DNA of 64,000 nt from Nordella sp. HKS 07. GTDB lineage: Bacteria > Pseudomonadota > Alphaproteobacteria > Rhizobiales > Aestuariivirgaceae. Location of the stretch: NCBI RefSeq assembly GCF_011046735.1, contig NZ_CP049258.1, forward strand, positions 3,552,001 through 3,616,000, read 5' to 3'. The translations under genes were made by a program, and so were the position numbers. The notes beneath the pieces were generated by a model, which did not search any database, was not told where the DNA came from, and saw nothing but the letters and a program-made list of their open reading frames with translations. Shown piece after piece: positions 7,730 through 16,100 of the stretch (its first letter is position 1; every line of letters begins with the position of its first letter).

Positions 7730-9478
7730 TCATTCGGGTAATCCGACTTGCCGCCAGGCGTCCGCCAGCCGCTCCATGGACGACTGACCGAAGGCGCCCA
7801 TTCCTGCAAAACCCGAAATCGTAAAACCTGGCGCGATTTCCTTTAGCCGGCCTGCGGCGGCGCGGGCAGCATCCAGGCGTCCGAGACTGACCTGGCTGGC
7901 AACAAGATATGCGTGTAGCACGCTGAAGCTGGGGTTGGCCTGGACCGCCATTGTCGAATAGGTCACAGCTTGTTCGTATTGATCGGTCAACAGATAACTA
8001 ACTGCGAGCGCAGCGTAGGCATGGTAGTTGAGGGGATCGAATGGACTGAGCCGCAAGGCCTTCTGTGCATGCGCGATGGCTCTTTCGTAGCGTTCGCTGT
8101 GAGAGCTCACTATCGCGCTGAATCCGAAGGCCAACGCCGAATTCTCATTCAACTCCAATGCCCGGTCGAGCGCACCGATAGCGCCGTTGTAGTCGTGGGT
8201 GATCATCGCATTGACAAACGCCCCAATACTCAATGCCTGAGAATCGTCGCTACCGATTGTCATCGCGGTGCGGGAGTGGTCCCTGGCCGCGACTTTATCG
8301 TCAGGGTGGAACCCTCCGCGAAAGAATCGTTGTTCGTGGCACCAGGCCAAATAGGCATGCGCGGCAGCATAGTTTGGGTCGAGCCGCAAACACTCACCAA
8401 GCAGGCGCAGTGCAAGTTCGCCGTCTGCGAGAGTGTTGGCATAAGCATGGGGCAGCGCCCGGAGAAACAGATCATATGCGTCGAGGTGCTCCGGCCGTTT
8501 CTGACGGGCACGCTCAATTTCAGCGCGCCGCAGGGAGGGTTCGATTCTGCCGATAATGCTTTCGGTTAGAAGATCCTGCAGCTTGAAGATGTCGTCGAAC
8601 GCACCTTCAAATTTTTCAGCCCAGACATGCGTCGCGCTTGCTCCATCCACAAGCTGGCCAGTTATCCGCAGCCGGTTTGCGGTTTTCCTGACACTTCCCT
8701 CAAGTACGTAACGGACACCCAGCTCCTTCGCTACCTGGCGAACATCAACCGCTTTGCCCTTGTAGGTAAAGCTGGAATTCCGGGCGATAACCAGCAGGCT
8801 CGGCATATGGGCAAGGCCGGTAATAATGTCCTCAACGAGGCCGTCGACGAAATACTCCTGCTCCGGATCTCCCGACATGTTGGTGAATGGCAGAACGGCA
8901 ATGGAGGGGTTTTCGGTTGCCGCTTTGCGCGCTGCCACAACCGCCGTGGACGTGCCGGCAACACGATAGGCACGTACTGGTTCGACGATGTTCCTCAGAG
9001 ACTGAGTGCCGAGATCGTCGAACCCGACCTTAACCTTTCCCCTGATGTGATCATAGGCCGTCCCCGAGATGAGAATGCCTCCCGGCTCGGCAATGGCTTC
9101 GAGGCGTGCGGCAATGTTGACGCCCTCACCATAGAGATCACTTCCTTCGACCAGGATATCGCCCAGATTGACACCAATGCGCAGAACGATCTGACGGTCC
9201 TCGGCCAAGCCTTTGTTGGCGGTGGCCATGTCCTGCTGCAGGTCGAGGGCGCATTGCACCGCATTCACGGCGCTGCCGAATTCGACCAGCACGCCGTCGC
9301 CGGTGAATTTGAAGACCCTTCCCTCATGCCTGGCCACAAGCGGGAGGAGGACATCTCTGCGCCTTATCTTCAGAGCCGCCAGCGTACCGACTTCGTCGGC
9401 TTCCATAAGTCGGGTGTAGCCAACAACATCTGCGGCCAATATTGCGGCGAGGCGACGCCGGATGGGTTCTTCGACCAT
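7730..9478 (-). CDS. Class III adenylate/guanylate cyclase with TolB-like and TPR regions
   Basis: 582 residues. The cyclase domain (1-170) has both metal Asp residues (D17 in LAADVVGY, D61 in FTGDG), the purine-recognition Lys (K57), the Asp of SDLYGEG (D114) and the transition-state Asn/Arg (N121, R125), so it should be catalytic and most likely makes cAMP. Residues ~195-310 (SIAVLPFTNMSGDPEQEYF onward) match the TolB/FlgO-like region common in this architecture. The rest is a TPR array ending in a domain like those of rhizobial multi-copy cyclases. It is probably soluble and senses a partner through the TPRs. It converges on the solute-binding gene, with a terminator between. Confidence 0.9.
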   Translation of the reverse strand: MVEEPIRRRLAAILAADVVGYTRLMEADEVGTLAALKIRRRDVLLPLVARHEGRVFKFTGDGVLVEFGSAVNAVQCALDLQQDMATANKGLAEDRQIVLRIGVNLGDILVEGSDLYGEGVNIAARLEAIAEPGGILISGTAYDHIRGKVKVGFDDLGTQSLRNIVEPVRAYRVAGTSTAVVAARKAATENPSIAVLPFTNMSGDPEQEYFVDGLVEDIITGLAHMPSLLVIARNSSFTYKGKAVDVRQVAKELGVRYVLEGSVRKTANRLRITGQLVDGASATHVWAEKFEGAFDDIFKLQDLLTESIIGRIEPSLRRAEIERARQKRPEHLDAYDLFLRALPHAYANTLADGELALRLLGECLRLDPNYAAAHAYLAWCHEQRFFRGGFHPDDKVAARDHSRTAMTIGSDDSQALSIGAFVNAMITHDYNGAIGALDRALELNENSALAFGFSAIVSSHSERYERAIAHAQKALRLSPFDPLNYHAYAALAVSYLLTDQYEQAVTYSTMAVQANPSFSVLHAYLVASQVSLGRLDAARAAAGRLKEIAPGFTISGFAGMGAFGQSSMERLADAWRQVGLPE

Positions 9479-9583
9479 AGAGGGCGTTAACTCTCAGAGA
9501 CGGCAACATTCCATAGTATTGAGGCTCCACCAGTGAGTCTATCCCAGGCGCATGTCCCTGTTCATTTGGGGATCAGCTGCTGC

Positions 9584-9790
9584 CTAGGCGCCGTGGCCCC
9601 ACCAGGGGTCAGTGATCTCCTTCATCGTCGTCTCTGGCGGCCATTTCCTGATCATTTCATCCACATCCATCAAGCGCTTGTGGCCGCAGCCCAAGCAGTC
9701 CAGCGCCGTGTTGAGGTCGAACAGCTTGACCTGCGCGAGCGTTGCCTCGTCCCGCGCGCGATTGACACCAATGGGGCGGCGGGCCCTCGA
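9584..9790 (-). pseudogene. Short conserved-looking fragment without a start
   Basis: The minus-strand frame is open between stops for 68 codons and reads VNRARDEATLAQVKLFDLNT, then ALDCLGCGHKRLMDVDEM, then IRKW. A CxxC pair and amphipathic spacing suggest a small zinc-binding protein, but no ATG/GTG start fits, and an in-frame stop lies just upstream. It is probably a decayed gene. The rest of 9490-10170 shows no supported gene. Confidence 0.35.
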
Positions 9791-10169
9791 TCACGCCTCA
9801 TCGGTCTGATGGGGTCCAACACCGGGCCACGAAGCTGCGGGAAATGCCGGCTATGGGCAGCCAGGAGGACGCAGACGGCGATTATCGCTGCTACAGATCA
9901 GCCCGCCAGAGAACGCACGAACGGGTAGACTCGCATCTCTGACGGGCTTTTGGGGCGTGCCTGCCATGTGACAGGCAAGAGAGAATGCCGGAAGGCTTGG
10001 GAAGTTCCCATATTGCGACAGCCGCTATCAATCTTAGCTGCTCGAACTCGCGGCGCCCGCAAGATCTCCGAGGGCAAGCGGAGAGACTGGCCGCGGCTCT
10101 GCGGCCGCGTGCGAGCGAAACGACAACAATCCCGCATGGCGTGGCCGGCGGCCGGGCGCCTGATAAACG

Positions 10170-10545
10170 GTCAGTTTTTTTGGAGTGCACACCTTGCGAG
10201 AGATCTACTACGCGGAAAAGCAGATCGCGGAGGCACTTACCGAGATGATCGACAAGGCCACCTCAGCCCGCGCTGAAAAGTGCTTTCGAGAACCATCTTG
10301 CTCAGACGCGCGGCCAAATTGAACGTCGTGAAGGTTTTCGAAATGCGCGACGTAAAGACCAAAGAGGTTCATTGCCCGGCCATCGACGGCATCCTCGAAG
10401 AGGCAAAGGAGGTCGGCGCCGAAGCGGAGGACAAGCGGGTTCTTGATGCGACCCTCATTGCATCGGCACAGCCTGTCGAACACTAGGGAATTGCAAAGGA
10501 TCGGGTCAGAAAGGACCTTGATGCTTGGTATAGCGATCAACGCTG
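10170..10545 (+). pseudogene. Broken YciE/DUF892 ferritin-like gene
   Basis: Pieces of a YciE-type ferritin-like protein occur in order but in different frames. First comes HTLREIYYAEKQIAEALTEM (10185 onward); then, after a frame change, FENHLAQTRGQIERRE; then, after another, CPAIDGILEEAKEV and DATLIASAQPVEH, ending in a stop where the family reads VEHYEIA. No start codon is left. An intact homologue is at 19000-19500, so this is a decayed paralogue. A terminator at 10571 still follows it. Confidence 0.75.
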
Positions 10546-10570
10546 GTAGGTGAGTAATTTTACTCTGAGC

Positions 10571-10601
10571 CCGGCAACCGAAAGGCGCCGGACTTTTTTA
10601 T
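10571..10601 (+). terminator. Terminator after the broken yciE copy
   Basis: A CCGGC/GCCGG stem (10571-10575 with 10587-10591) with an 11-base loop is followed by ACTTTTTTATT. Confidence 0.65.
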
Positions 10602-10611
10602 TCTGCGATGC

Positions 10612-10653
10612 TCCGCCGGCGCCAGGGGGTGCATTGAGGGTGGCGCCGGCGGA
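10612..10653. repeat. Perfect 13-bp inverted repeat
   Basis: TCCGCCGGCGCCA (10612-10624) pairs with TGGCGCCGGCGGA (10641-10653) around a 16-base loop. There is no T-run on either side. It could be a second terminator-like structure, a leader hairpin or a protein site. Confidence 0.6.
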
Positions 10654-10688
10654 TATGGGGCCAGCGGGGGGATGCCGGCCTGGAAACC

Positions 10689-10713
10689 GGAACTTCTCAC
10701 GGGTTAAGAAGTT
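10689..10713 (+). promoter_or_regulatory. EcfG-like promoter inside an inverted repeat
   Basis: GGAAC (10689-10693), 16 bases, AGTT (10710-10713). This fits the alphaproteobacterial general-stress sigma pattern GGAAC-N16/17-CGTT at all but one position. The same bases form a 9-bp inverted repeat (GGAACTTCT / AGAAGTTCC), so an operator is the alternative reading. Confidence 0.45.
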
Positions 10714-10738
10714 CCTCTGCCGGGAAGAAAAACCTCTC

Positions 10739-10861
10739 ATGGCAGTAAACAGACCCCGGGGCGACAATGCGCGCAATGGCGCGGTCCGGAAGCGCTCTCC
10801 GCTCTTGGCGCAGAAGAAGGACCGAGAGTTCCCATCTTATAAAGGCGTTCGGAAAGACTGA
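10739..10861 (+). CDS. Small basic hypothetical protein
   Basis: A 40-codon frame starts MAVNRPRGDNARNGAVRKRS and ends in KGVRKD. It is rich in Arg and Lys, with no membrane segment. It lies 25 bases downstream of the EcfG-like promoter at 10689. The ribosome site is weak (GGGAAG, long spacing). I do not recognise a family, and small basic stress peptides of this kind are easily spurious. Confidence 0.35.
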   Translation: MAVNRPRGDNARNGAVRKRSPLLAQKKDREFPSYKGVRKD

Positions 10862-10929
10862 TTGCCGGCAGACTTTAGCTATCCCGAGCGCCAGAACCGG
10901 CTCACAACCTGCCAGCGGTTCGTCCCTGA

Positions 10930-10954
10930 GGAACTTTAGAAACGTCCGTGGGTT
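10930..10954 (+). promoter_or_regulatory. EcfG-like promoter
   Basis: GGAAC (10930-10934), 16 bases, GGTT (10951-10954). It is placed 28 bases before the start of the small gene at 10983. Confidence 0.5.
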
Positions 10955-10982
10955 TGCGGTGTGGACACCATGGAGGTTTCAG

Positions 10983-11132
10983 ATGTCGAAAACACCGCTC
11001 AGGCCCGCCACTCCGATTGACGCGGAGATTGCCGAACCCACGCCTGATGAGGACACGGAAATCGGGAAGGCGCATAAGATGGGAGAAAAATACAGGAAAC
11101 CGCCCCGATCTGACGACAAAAATGAGTCCTAG
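10983..11132 (+). CDS. Small acidic/polar hypothetical protein
   Basis: 49 residues, starting MSKTPLRPATPIDAEIAEPT and ending RSDDKNES. It is hydrophilic and probably disordered, with no Cys and no membrane segment. A good ribosome site (GGAGG, six bases before ATG) and an EcfG-like promoter just upstream support expression. Function unknown; the context suggests a small general-stress protein. Confidence 0.5.
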   Translation: MSKTPLRPATPIDAEIAEPTPDEDTEIGKAHKMGEKYRKPPRSDDKNES

Positions 11133-11444
11133 GACAAGATAGTCTCTGAGGTTGTTGCGGATGTGTTCAGCCTCGCCCTCCAAGTCTCCACCAAAGGACT
11201 CTCGTCTAATCATGTCGCCAGACCTCAACCGCCGACGAGAGCAGGATTGCTCCATCGGCCACGGGCGGAAGTCCTGAACGGGAAATGGAAAATCCCCGAG
11301 CCTCAGCCCGTGAATGGATGGGCAAATTATCTTGTCGACCGTTCAGGGAACTGCCAGCAGCCAAGCTCAGCAGTGGCGAGCGCCGACACATGAGGATCTG
11401 GAAATCGGGATTATGATGCAGCCACAATCATCGGTTCTGAGGAA
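11133..11444. other. Intergenic stretch, no gene seen
   Basis: Short frames here show no family pattern on either strand. A GAGGA site near 11439 serves the next gene. Confidence 0.4.
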
Positions 11445-12377
11445 TTGACGTTGGAAGCTCCGCCACTGGAACGTAAGCTCACCGCGATTTTGTCGGCGGA
11501 CGTCGAAAGCTATAGCCGACTGATGCATCAGGATGAAGAGGAGACCCTTGCTACTCTGTCTTCGCATCGAGCCATCATGGATGATCTCATCGGGAAGTAT
11601 CGGGGCCGTATTGCGGGAACGGCCGGCGACAGTGTCCTGGCAGAGTTTGCCAGCGTCACCGATGCCTTTGCGTGTGCCATCGCCATACAGCAGGAGCTGC
11701 ATAGGGCAAATATGGCCCTGGCCGAAGACCGAAAAATGCAGTTTCGCATAGGTATCAATGTTGGCGACGTCATGCTCAAGGGCGGCGACCTCTTCGGGGA
11801 TGGCGTGAACGTCGCCGCGCGTGTTCAAGCGACAGCCGGCCCAGGAGAAATTTGTGTGACGCGCGGGGTTCGCGACCATTTGCGTGACCGAGTGGACTCC
11901 GAGTTTCAGGATCTGGGCGAACATGCCGTAAAGAACATCCCTCGGCCTGTGCGGATATTCAAGGTCGTGTTCGATCGAACAGGCTCCCCCGACCCTCCGC
12001 GAGGGATTGCCAATGAGGGGGCAGTAGAACCGATAGTGTCCCATCCCCCAGGATCGAAGGCCGAGCCAGGCCCCGGGGAGATTGCATTCTGGACAGCGGT
12101 CGAAAGCAGCAATTCGGACACTGAGTACCGCGCGTATTTGGAACAATATCCGAGCGGCGCCTTTGCCTCTCTTGCTCAGAGTCGGTTAGAGATGCGGTCC
12201 GGCGATGAGATCGCAAATCCAGAAGACAAGCTTGAGATCGAACTCACCTTCTGGAATTCGATCAAGGACAGTGACAACTCGGAAATGTTCAGCGCTTATC
12301 TCGAAAAGTTCCCGGATGGGCAGTTCAGGAGCGTCGCCGAGATACGCTTAGGCGAGCTGAAAAATCAAAACACCTGA
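11445..12377 (+). CDS. Class III cyclase homology domain protein with two C-terminal FW..S repeats
   Basis: 310 residues. The N-terminal cyclase domain (about 10-175) has D19 and D62 for metals, D115 and the N122/R126 pair. The purine-recognition Lys position is Gly (GRIAGTAGDS), so base specificity or activity may be altered. The C-terminal part has two copies of a ~45-residue unit (AFWTAVESSNSDTEYRAYLE ... TFWNSIKDSDNSEMFSAYLE), each ending FP/YP-G-x-F and an RLE/RLG helix. These units occur in other rhizobial cyclase and caspase-like proteins. The start is TTG; the second TTG, at 11451, is better spaced from GAGGA. No ATG is in frame. Confidence 0.8.
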   Translation: MTLEAPPLERKLTAILSADVESYSRLMHQDEEETLATLSSHRAIMDDLIGKYRGRIAGTAGDSVLAEFASVTDAFACAIAIQQELHRANMALAEDRKMQFRIGINVGDVMLKGGDLFGDGVNVAARVQATAGPGEICVTRGVRDHLRDRVDSEFQDLGEHAVKNIPRPVRIFKVVFDRTGSPDPPRGIANEGAVEPIVSHPPGSKAEPGPGEIAFWTAVESSNSDTEYRAYLEQYPSGAFASLAQSRLEMRSGDEIANPEDKLEIELTFWNSIKDSDNSEMFSAYLEKFPDGQFRSVAEIRLGELKNQNT

Positions 12378-12626
12378 CTCCTTCACGGCGCGGGGTAGAG
12401 AGAGACCTTCACGGGCAAATCGATTTGCGCCCACGCTCTTGGACGGCGGGCTGGCAGGCTCAGCGCCCGTGTCAGCTCGAAGAGCGTATCTACCATGCGC
12501 CGTGGTCGAGAAGTTATGCCAAGAAGCGGATAGACACATCGAAGGGCGAAAGGTGATTTTGCTCCGAAGCGGAAGCGCCGGCCGCCGGCTGGCGAGCCCC
12601 TAATCGGTAAGCGGGCACTATTCAGT

Positions 12627-12669
12627 GGCCCGCCAGGGTGGGCATAGCGAGGTGGTCACCTGGCGGGCC
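12627..12669. repeat. 11-bp inverted repeat
   Basis: GGCCCGCCAGG (12627-12637) pairs with CCTGGCGGGCC (12659-12669) across 21 bases. No T-run follows. It lies between the plus-strand cyclase and the convergent small frame at 12656-12940. Confidence 0.5.
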
Positions 12670-12940
12670 TTGGGGCTACCTGCCGTAGCGCAGGTAACAG
12701 GCAACGAAACGCTAAGTTAAATTGTTCCGTCCGCTGGATATCGGTCTTACTCGCTCGTCCCGCCACGATCATTGACCATGTCGGCCCCGGCCAGATTGCT
12801 TCGCGGATCTGCTCGATTGCCTCAACGAGCCGCCTCTTTTCTACCTGCTGGAGCTCTTTGACGTGGTTCACGGCCCATCCCAGTTTTTCCGGCGTATCCT
12901 GGCCTCTGTGCTTAGGGGCGCAATAAGCCTGTTGGAGCAC
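12656..12940 (-). CDS. Hypothetical helical protein, start uncertain
   Basis: A frame of 94 codons from a GTG at 12940 is open further upstream to a stop near 13010. The extended reading is KECPRHFEPAAIKALAEVLQ, then QAYCAPKHRGQDTPEKLGWA, then helical VNHVKELQQVEKRRLVEAIE. Codon use and the periodic hydrophobics look protein-like, but I know no family. The extension has no ATG, so the gene may be truncated. The stretch 12378-13230 otherwise holds only an inverted repeat and a short tandem duplication. Confidence 0.35.
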   Translation of the reverse strand: MLQQAYCAPKHRGQDTPEKLGWAVNHVKELQQVEKRRLVEAIEQIREAIWPGPTWSMIVAGRASKTDIQRTEQFNLAFRCLLPALRQVAPRPAR

Positions 12941-13036
12941 TTCAGCCAGCGCTTTGATAGCTGCCGGCTCGAAATGCCTTGGGCATTCCTTTCCGGCCGA
13001 ACGAGAGCGCTATGGTGTAAAAATCACGGCCCGCCA

Positions 13037-13073
13037 AGCCTTGGAGAAGAGAAGAAGCCTTGGAGAAGAGAAG
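13037..13073. repeat. Tandem duplication of a 19-base unit
   Basis: AGCCTTGGAGAAGAGAAG occurs at 13037-13054 and again at 13056-13073. It lies in a non-coding stretch. Confidence 0.7.
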
Positions 13074-13230
13074 GACACAAGAGGCGAGAAGCCTAGCGGG
13101 CACGCCTCCTGCGATGGGCAGGTAAGGATCAACTTCGTGCAGCCAAGAATGTTCCGGGGCTCACCGCCGATCTCATTGCAGGAAAAAACCGGAAATGTCC
13201 CTCGAATGGAAGCCTCGTCGCGTAATCACG

Positions 13231-13255
13231 GGAACACATTCTCGCCTTATACGTT
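13231..13255 (+). promoter_or_regulatory. EcfG-type promoter with full consensus
   Basis: GGAAC (13231-13235), exactly 16 bases, CGTT (13252-13255). This is the full general-stress consensus. It lies 42 bases before the start codon of the RlpA-like gene at 13297. Confidence 0.75.
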
Positions 13256-13296
13256 TCCCTGGAGAAATAGGCACTCCAAACATATTGAGGATATAC

Positions 13297-13653
13297 ATGA
13301 AGCGAATCCTCGCTGCTCTCCTGATTTGTGCCTTTGCAACGCCAATCTCCATTCTACCGACGAATGCCATTGAAGCCCAAACCGGCATTGCCTCCTATTA
13401 CAAGTCCGGCAAGCGGACCGCCAATGGCGAAACATTCGATCCCGACGGGTATACAGCGGCGCATCGCTCGCTGAAATTCGGCACTCGAGTGCGCGTCACC
13501 AATCTGCGCAATGGCCGCTCAGTGATCGTACGTATAAATGACCGCGGTCCGGTTGTTCGCGGCCGTATCATCGATCTGGCTTATGCTGCGGCGAAGGCCG
13601 TGGACCTCTATGATTCAGGCGTCACCAAGGTAGAGGTCGCTGTACTCCACTAA
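13297..13653 (+). CDS. RlpA-like double-psi beta-barrel exported protein
   Basis: 118 residues: a signal peptide (MKRILAALLICAFATPISIL, cleavage near NAIEA), then a compact RlpA-type double-psi beta barrel. The family marks are GIASYY, the GKRTANGETFDPDGYTAAHR block, LKFGTRVRVTNL, IVRINDRGP and IIDLAYAAAKAVDL. There is no SPOR domain, so it is the short form. RlpA proteins are septal or cell-wall lytic transglycosylases or glycan-binding factors; activity of this one is not shown by sequence. The start has GAGGA seven bases upstream. The full EcfG promoter upstream predicts stress induction. Confidence 0.85.
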   Translation: MKRILAALLICAFATPISILPTNAIEAQTGIASYYKSGKRTANGETFDPDGYTAAHRSLKFGTRVRVTNLRNGRSVIVRINDRGPVVRGRIIDLAYAAAKAVDLYDSGVTKVEVAVLH

Positions 13654-13694
13654 CCGAGGGCGGAAGTACCGGTCGCGCGGTGGCGATGAAATCC

Positions 13695-14087
13695 CTATTG
13701 CGACTGCCGGCGTCGACCCACCTTGTGCCGAAGTGCGTCGCGGTTTCCCTCGCAAATGGCTGCATGGAGAAGATACAAATCCGCGACAGCGCCAATATCG
13801 TGTTGCGCGAATTTCTTCGCGCGGCGGATCTGCTTTTCGAGCCGCTCAATTTTCGGATTATTTTTCGCACTTTCACCCCTCCGACATTCAGGTATCCCAG
13901 ATCGAGCAATATCCAGCGCGCGTGCGAACAGCTTTTCGAAGTCACGCTCACCCGGGGCGGCGTAAGCCACTATACGTGAGGCAATAGTTGCCCTGGTCAC
14001 TTCATCACAGCCGCCACGCTCCGCACACGCCCGATTGACAATCTGTGCAAGCATTGCAACTTCCCGGGGCTTGAAAGCGTAATTCAT
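13695..14087 (-). CDS. Hypothetical cytoplasmic protein
   Basis: 130 residues from the ATG at 14087, which has GAGG seven bases upstream; an ATG ten codons earlier lacks a ribosome site. It starts MNYAFKPREVAMLAQIVNRA, then CAERGGCDEVTRATIASRIV, which looks like a small all-helical domain of the kind found in uncharacterised rhizobial proteins. The C-terminal region is basic and coiled-coil-like (ERLEKQIRRAKKFAQHDIGA). No function can be assigned. It converges with the RlpA-like gene and follows the Crp/Fnr gene on the same strand, 93 bases apart. Confidence 0.55.
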   Translation of the reverse strand: MNYAFKPREVAMLAQIVNRACAERGGCDEVTRATIASRIVAYAAPGERDFEKLFARALDIARSGIPECRRGESAKNNPKIERLEKQIRRAKKFAQHDIGAVADLYLLHAAICEGNRDALRHKVGRRRQSQ

Positions 14088-14180
14088 CGCCGTTTCCTCG
14101 ATGACGGATCCTGCCATACAGGCTTAGCTCATGCCTGTTCAATATTGATCATTCAGTGGAGAAAAGTGGCGCGCTGCGGG

Positions 14181-14864
14181 TTAATTTTGCTCGCTGTCTT
14201 CCGGGCGAGTTTCTATTGCCCGCCTCTCGTTCAGGACCACATGCAATAATGCGCTATTTACGTGGAGCTTGCCGTTGTAGTGGATCAACCCGAGTTTGCG
14301 GAACTTGTTCATGAAAAAGCTTACCCGCGAACGGGTGGTGCCGATCATCTCGGCAAGCATTTCCTGACTGATGTTGCCCAGAACCGGTTCGGATTTTCCC
14401 TCTTTGCCGAAGTTTGCGAGCAAAAGCAGCAGTCGCGCCAAGCGCTTTTCGCTGGAGTTAAATAGCTGATCAATCAGGTCTTCTTCGTATCTCGCGGTTC
14501 GCGTCAGAAGGTGCGAGAGAAAAAAGTCGGAAAACTCGTGCTCTTTCGAAAGCACTCTCAGCATGTGAGCTTTTTCGATGCGGATAAGCGAGGTGTCGGT
14601 CAGCGCGGTCGCCGTCGCAATTCGCAAGGGGTGGCCGGCCAAGCACTTTTCCCCAAAAAAGGAACCTGCCTCCAGAAGGGCTATCACCGCCTCTTTGCCC
14701 TGCTCTGAAGTCACGGACAATTTAACTTGACCTCTCAAGACATAGAAAATCGCGTCACAAGGCCCACCCTGCGAAAACACCTCATCGTTCTTCTCATAGT
14801 CGATGACCGCGCGCTCCAAGGCAACGCGATCAAACATGGCTTCCGGAGAGCCTACCTGCGCCAT
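14181..14864 (-). CDS. Crp/Fnr-family transcriptional regulator
   Basis: 227 residues. Residues ~10-130 form a cyclic-nucleotide-binding beta barrel (YEKNDEVFSQGGPCDAIFYV, then SFFGEKCLAG, then RIATATALTD). A dimerisation helix follows, then a winged helix (ISQEMLAEMIGTTRSRVSFF as the recognition region). There are no N-terminal Fnr cysteines, so it is not an oxygen sensor of that type. The nearby cyclases suggest a cNMP ligand, but the phosphate-binding Arg-Ser pair of CRP is not evident. Targets unknown. Confidence 0.88.
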   Translation of the reverse strand: MAQVGSPEAMFDRVALERAVIDYEKNDEVFSQGGPCDAIFYVLRGQVKLSVTSEQGKEAVIALLEAGSFFGEKCLAGHPLRIATATALTDTSLIRIEKAHMLRVLSKEHEFSDFFLSHLLTRTARYEEDLIDQLFNSSEKRLARLLLLLANFGKEGKSEPVLGNISQEMLAEMIGTTRSRVSFFMNKFRKLGLIHYNGKLHVNSALLHVVLNERRAIETRPEDSEQN

Positions 14865-14977
14865 AGGACGTTTTTTGCCTGTCCCTGAGACTGCCTGGAG
14901 CGGCGAGGATAGGGAATTTTGAGAAAGTGTTCAATGCCGTTCACCGAAATGGCTGCGTAGTGAATACTGGAGGCTCA

Positions 14978-15925
14978 CTAGTGTGCTGAACGCGAAGTTC
15001 CTGATATCCGGCGGCTCTGCCCAGCTTGAGTGCTCGATAGGGCCTTCCGCGCGCTTCCTTGTTCCTTGGCATAAGCCCGGACATACTCAGCGCCAAATAG
15101 AACGATCTGAGACGTATAATAGACCCAGATGAGGATGGCGACGATCGAACCAGCCGCGCCATAAGCGGATTCAAGGCCCTGTCGACCGATGTAGAGGCTG
15201 ATGAGGAACCGACCAATTTCAAACAGGGCCGCGGTCAGCAGCGCGCCAGGTAGAATGTCGCTCCAGCTCGTATTGGTATCCGGCAGCCATTTGAACATTG
15301 CGGAAAATATCGCAGCAGACACGGCAAGCGAGATCACGATAGCCCCCACCTGAAGCAGGATGGGCGATATGTAGGGCTCTATGAAACTTCCCGCTGATGA
15401 AAGGGCTGTCGAAAGAAGCATCGACACCAACAGGAGAAAGCCGACAGCTATGACCGCGGCAAAGGATATCGCGTAAGTTCGAATGAAGCCCCATATTCCA
15501 GCGACCCTCGACGGAGGCACCTCAAACACCGTATTCAGGGAATTCTTGAGCTGAACGACGAATCCAAGAGCGCCTACCAGCACGATTATTGTCCCAATAA
15601 CCGACGCGAAGACTGCTTTGGAACCTCCGCCTGCGCCGGCAAGTAGTTGCTCGATCCCGTTGGCCGCGCCGGCGCCTACCAAGCCGGAAATCTGCCCCCT
15701 AATTCTTCGGCGGACTTCCGCTTCATCGAACACCAATGCGGCAATAGCGATTGCCACCAAGAGCAATGGCCCGATCGAGAACACAGAATAATAGGCGAGC
15801 GACGCTCCCATCTGACCCGCCTTATGCGACGTCCATCCGGCCCACGCTTCTTGCCAAATGGACCACCATTTACGTGTCGCTTTGGCTTTCGTCGAAGAGC
15901 CTTGCCGAACTTTCGCCTTTCGCAA
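14978..15925 (-). CDS. YihY/BrkB-family inner membrane protein
   Basis: 315 residues with about six membrane segments. The family hallmark GQMGASLAYYSVFSIGPLLL near the N-terminus and YGAAGSIVAILIWVYYTSQI near the C-terminus are both present. YihY/BrkB proteins are integral membrane proteins of uncertain function, earlier misnamed RNase BN. The N-terminal tail is basic and cytoplasmic. It stands alone on the minus strand between the Crp/Fnr gene and the envelope-stress operon. Confidence 0.88.
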   Translation of the reverse strand: MRKAKVRQGSSTKAKATRKWWSIWQEAWAGWTSHKAGQMGASLAYYSVFSIGPLLLVAIAIAALVFDEAEVRRRIRGQISGLVGAGAANGIEQLLAGAGGGSKAVFASVIGTIIVLVGALGFVVQLKNSLNTVFEVPPSRVAGIWGFIRTYAISFAAVIAVGFLLLVSMLLSTALSSAGSFIEPYISPILLQVGAIVISLAVSAAIFSAMFKWLPDTNTSWSDILPGALLTAALFEIGRFLISLYIGRQGLESAYGAAGSIVAILIWVYYTSQIVLFGAEYVRAYAKEQGSARKALSSTQAGQSRRISGTSRSAH

Positions 15926-16100
15926 GCGTTCTTACTCCTCTCATCCGCGCGCCTGGTCGGCTATGTTGGCAACGCCTGCCTCAAAATCTCATCCTGAGGT
16001 TCAGAACGAACGCCGGGAGTCCGATTTAGATATCGACCAAATACGCGTCCGTTCCCTTTGGAGGGGCCAGTGCCGCGGCCGTCCGGTGAGAAGGCCAGAA

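Noticed and set aside
8627-9490. Plus-strand frame opposite the first cyclase
   Set aside because: The minus-strand cyclase has all catalytic residues; the plus frame lacks any family pattern.
15926-16100. EcfG promoter for yihY (GGAAC near 16055 on the minus strand)
   Set aside because: No GTT at the required 16-17 base spacing.
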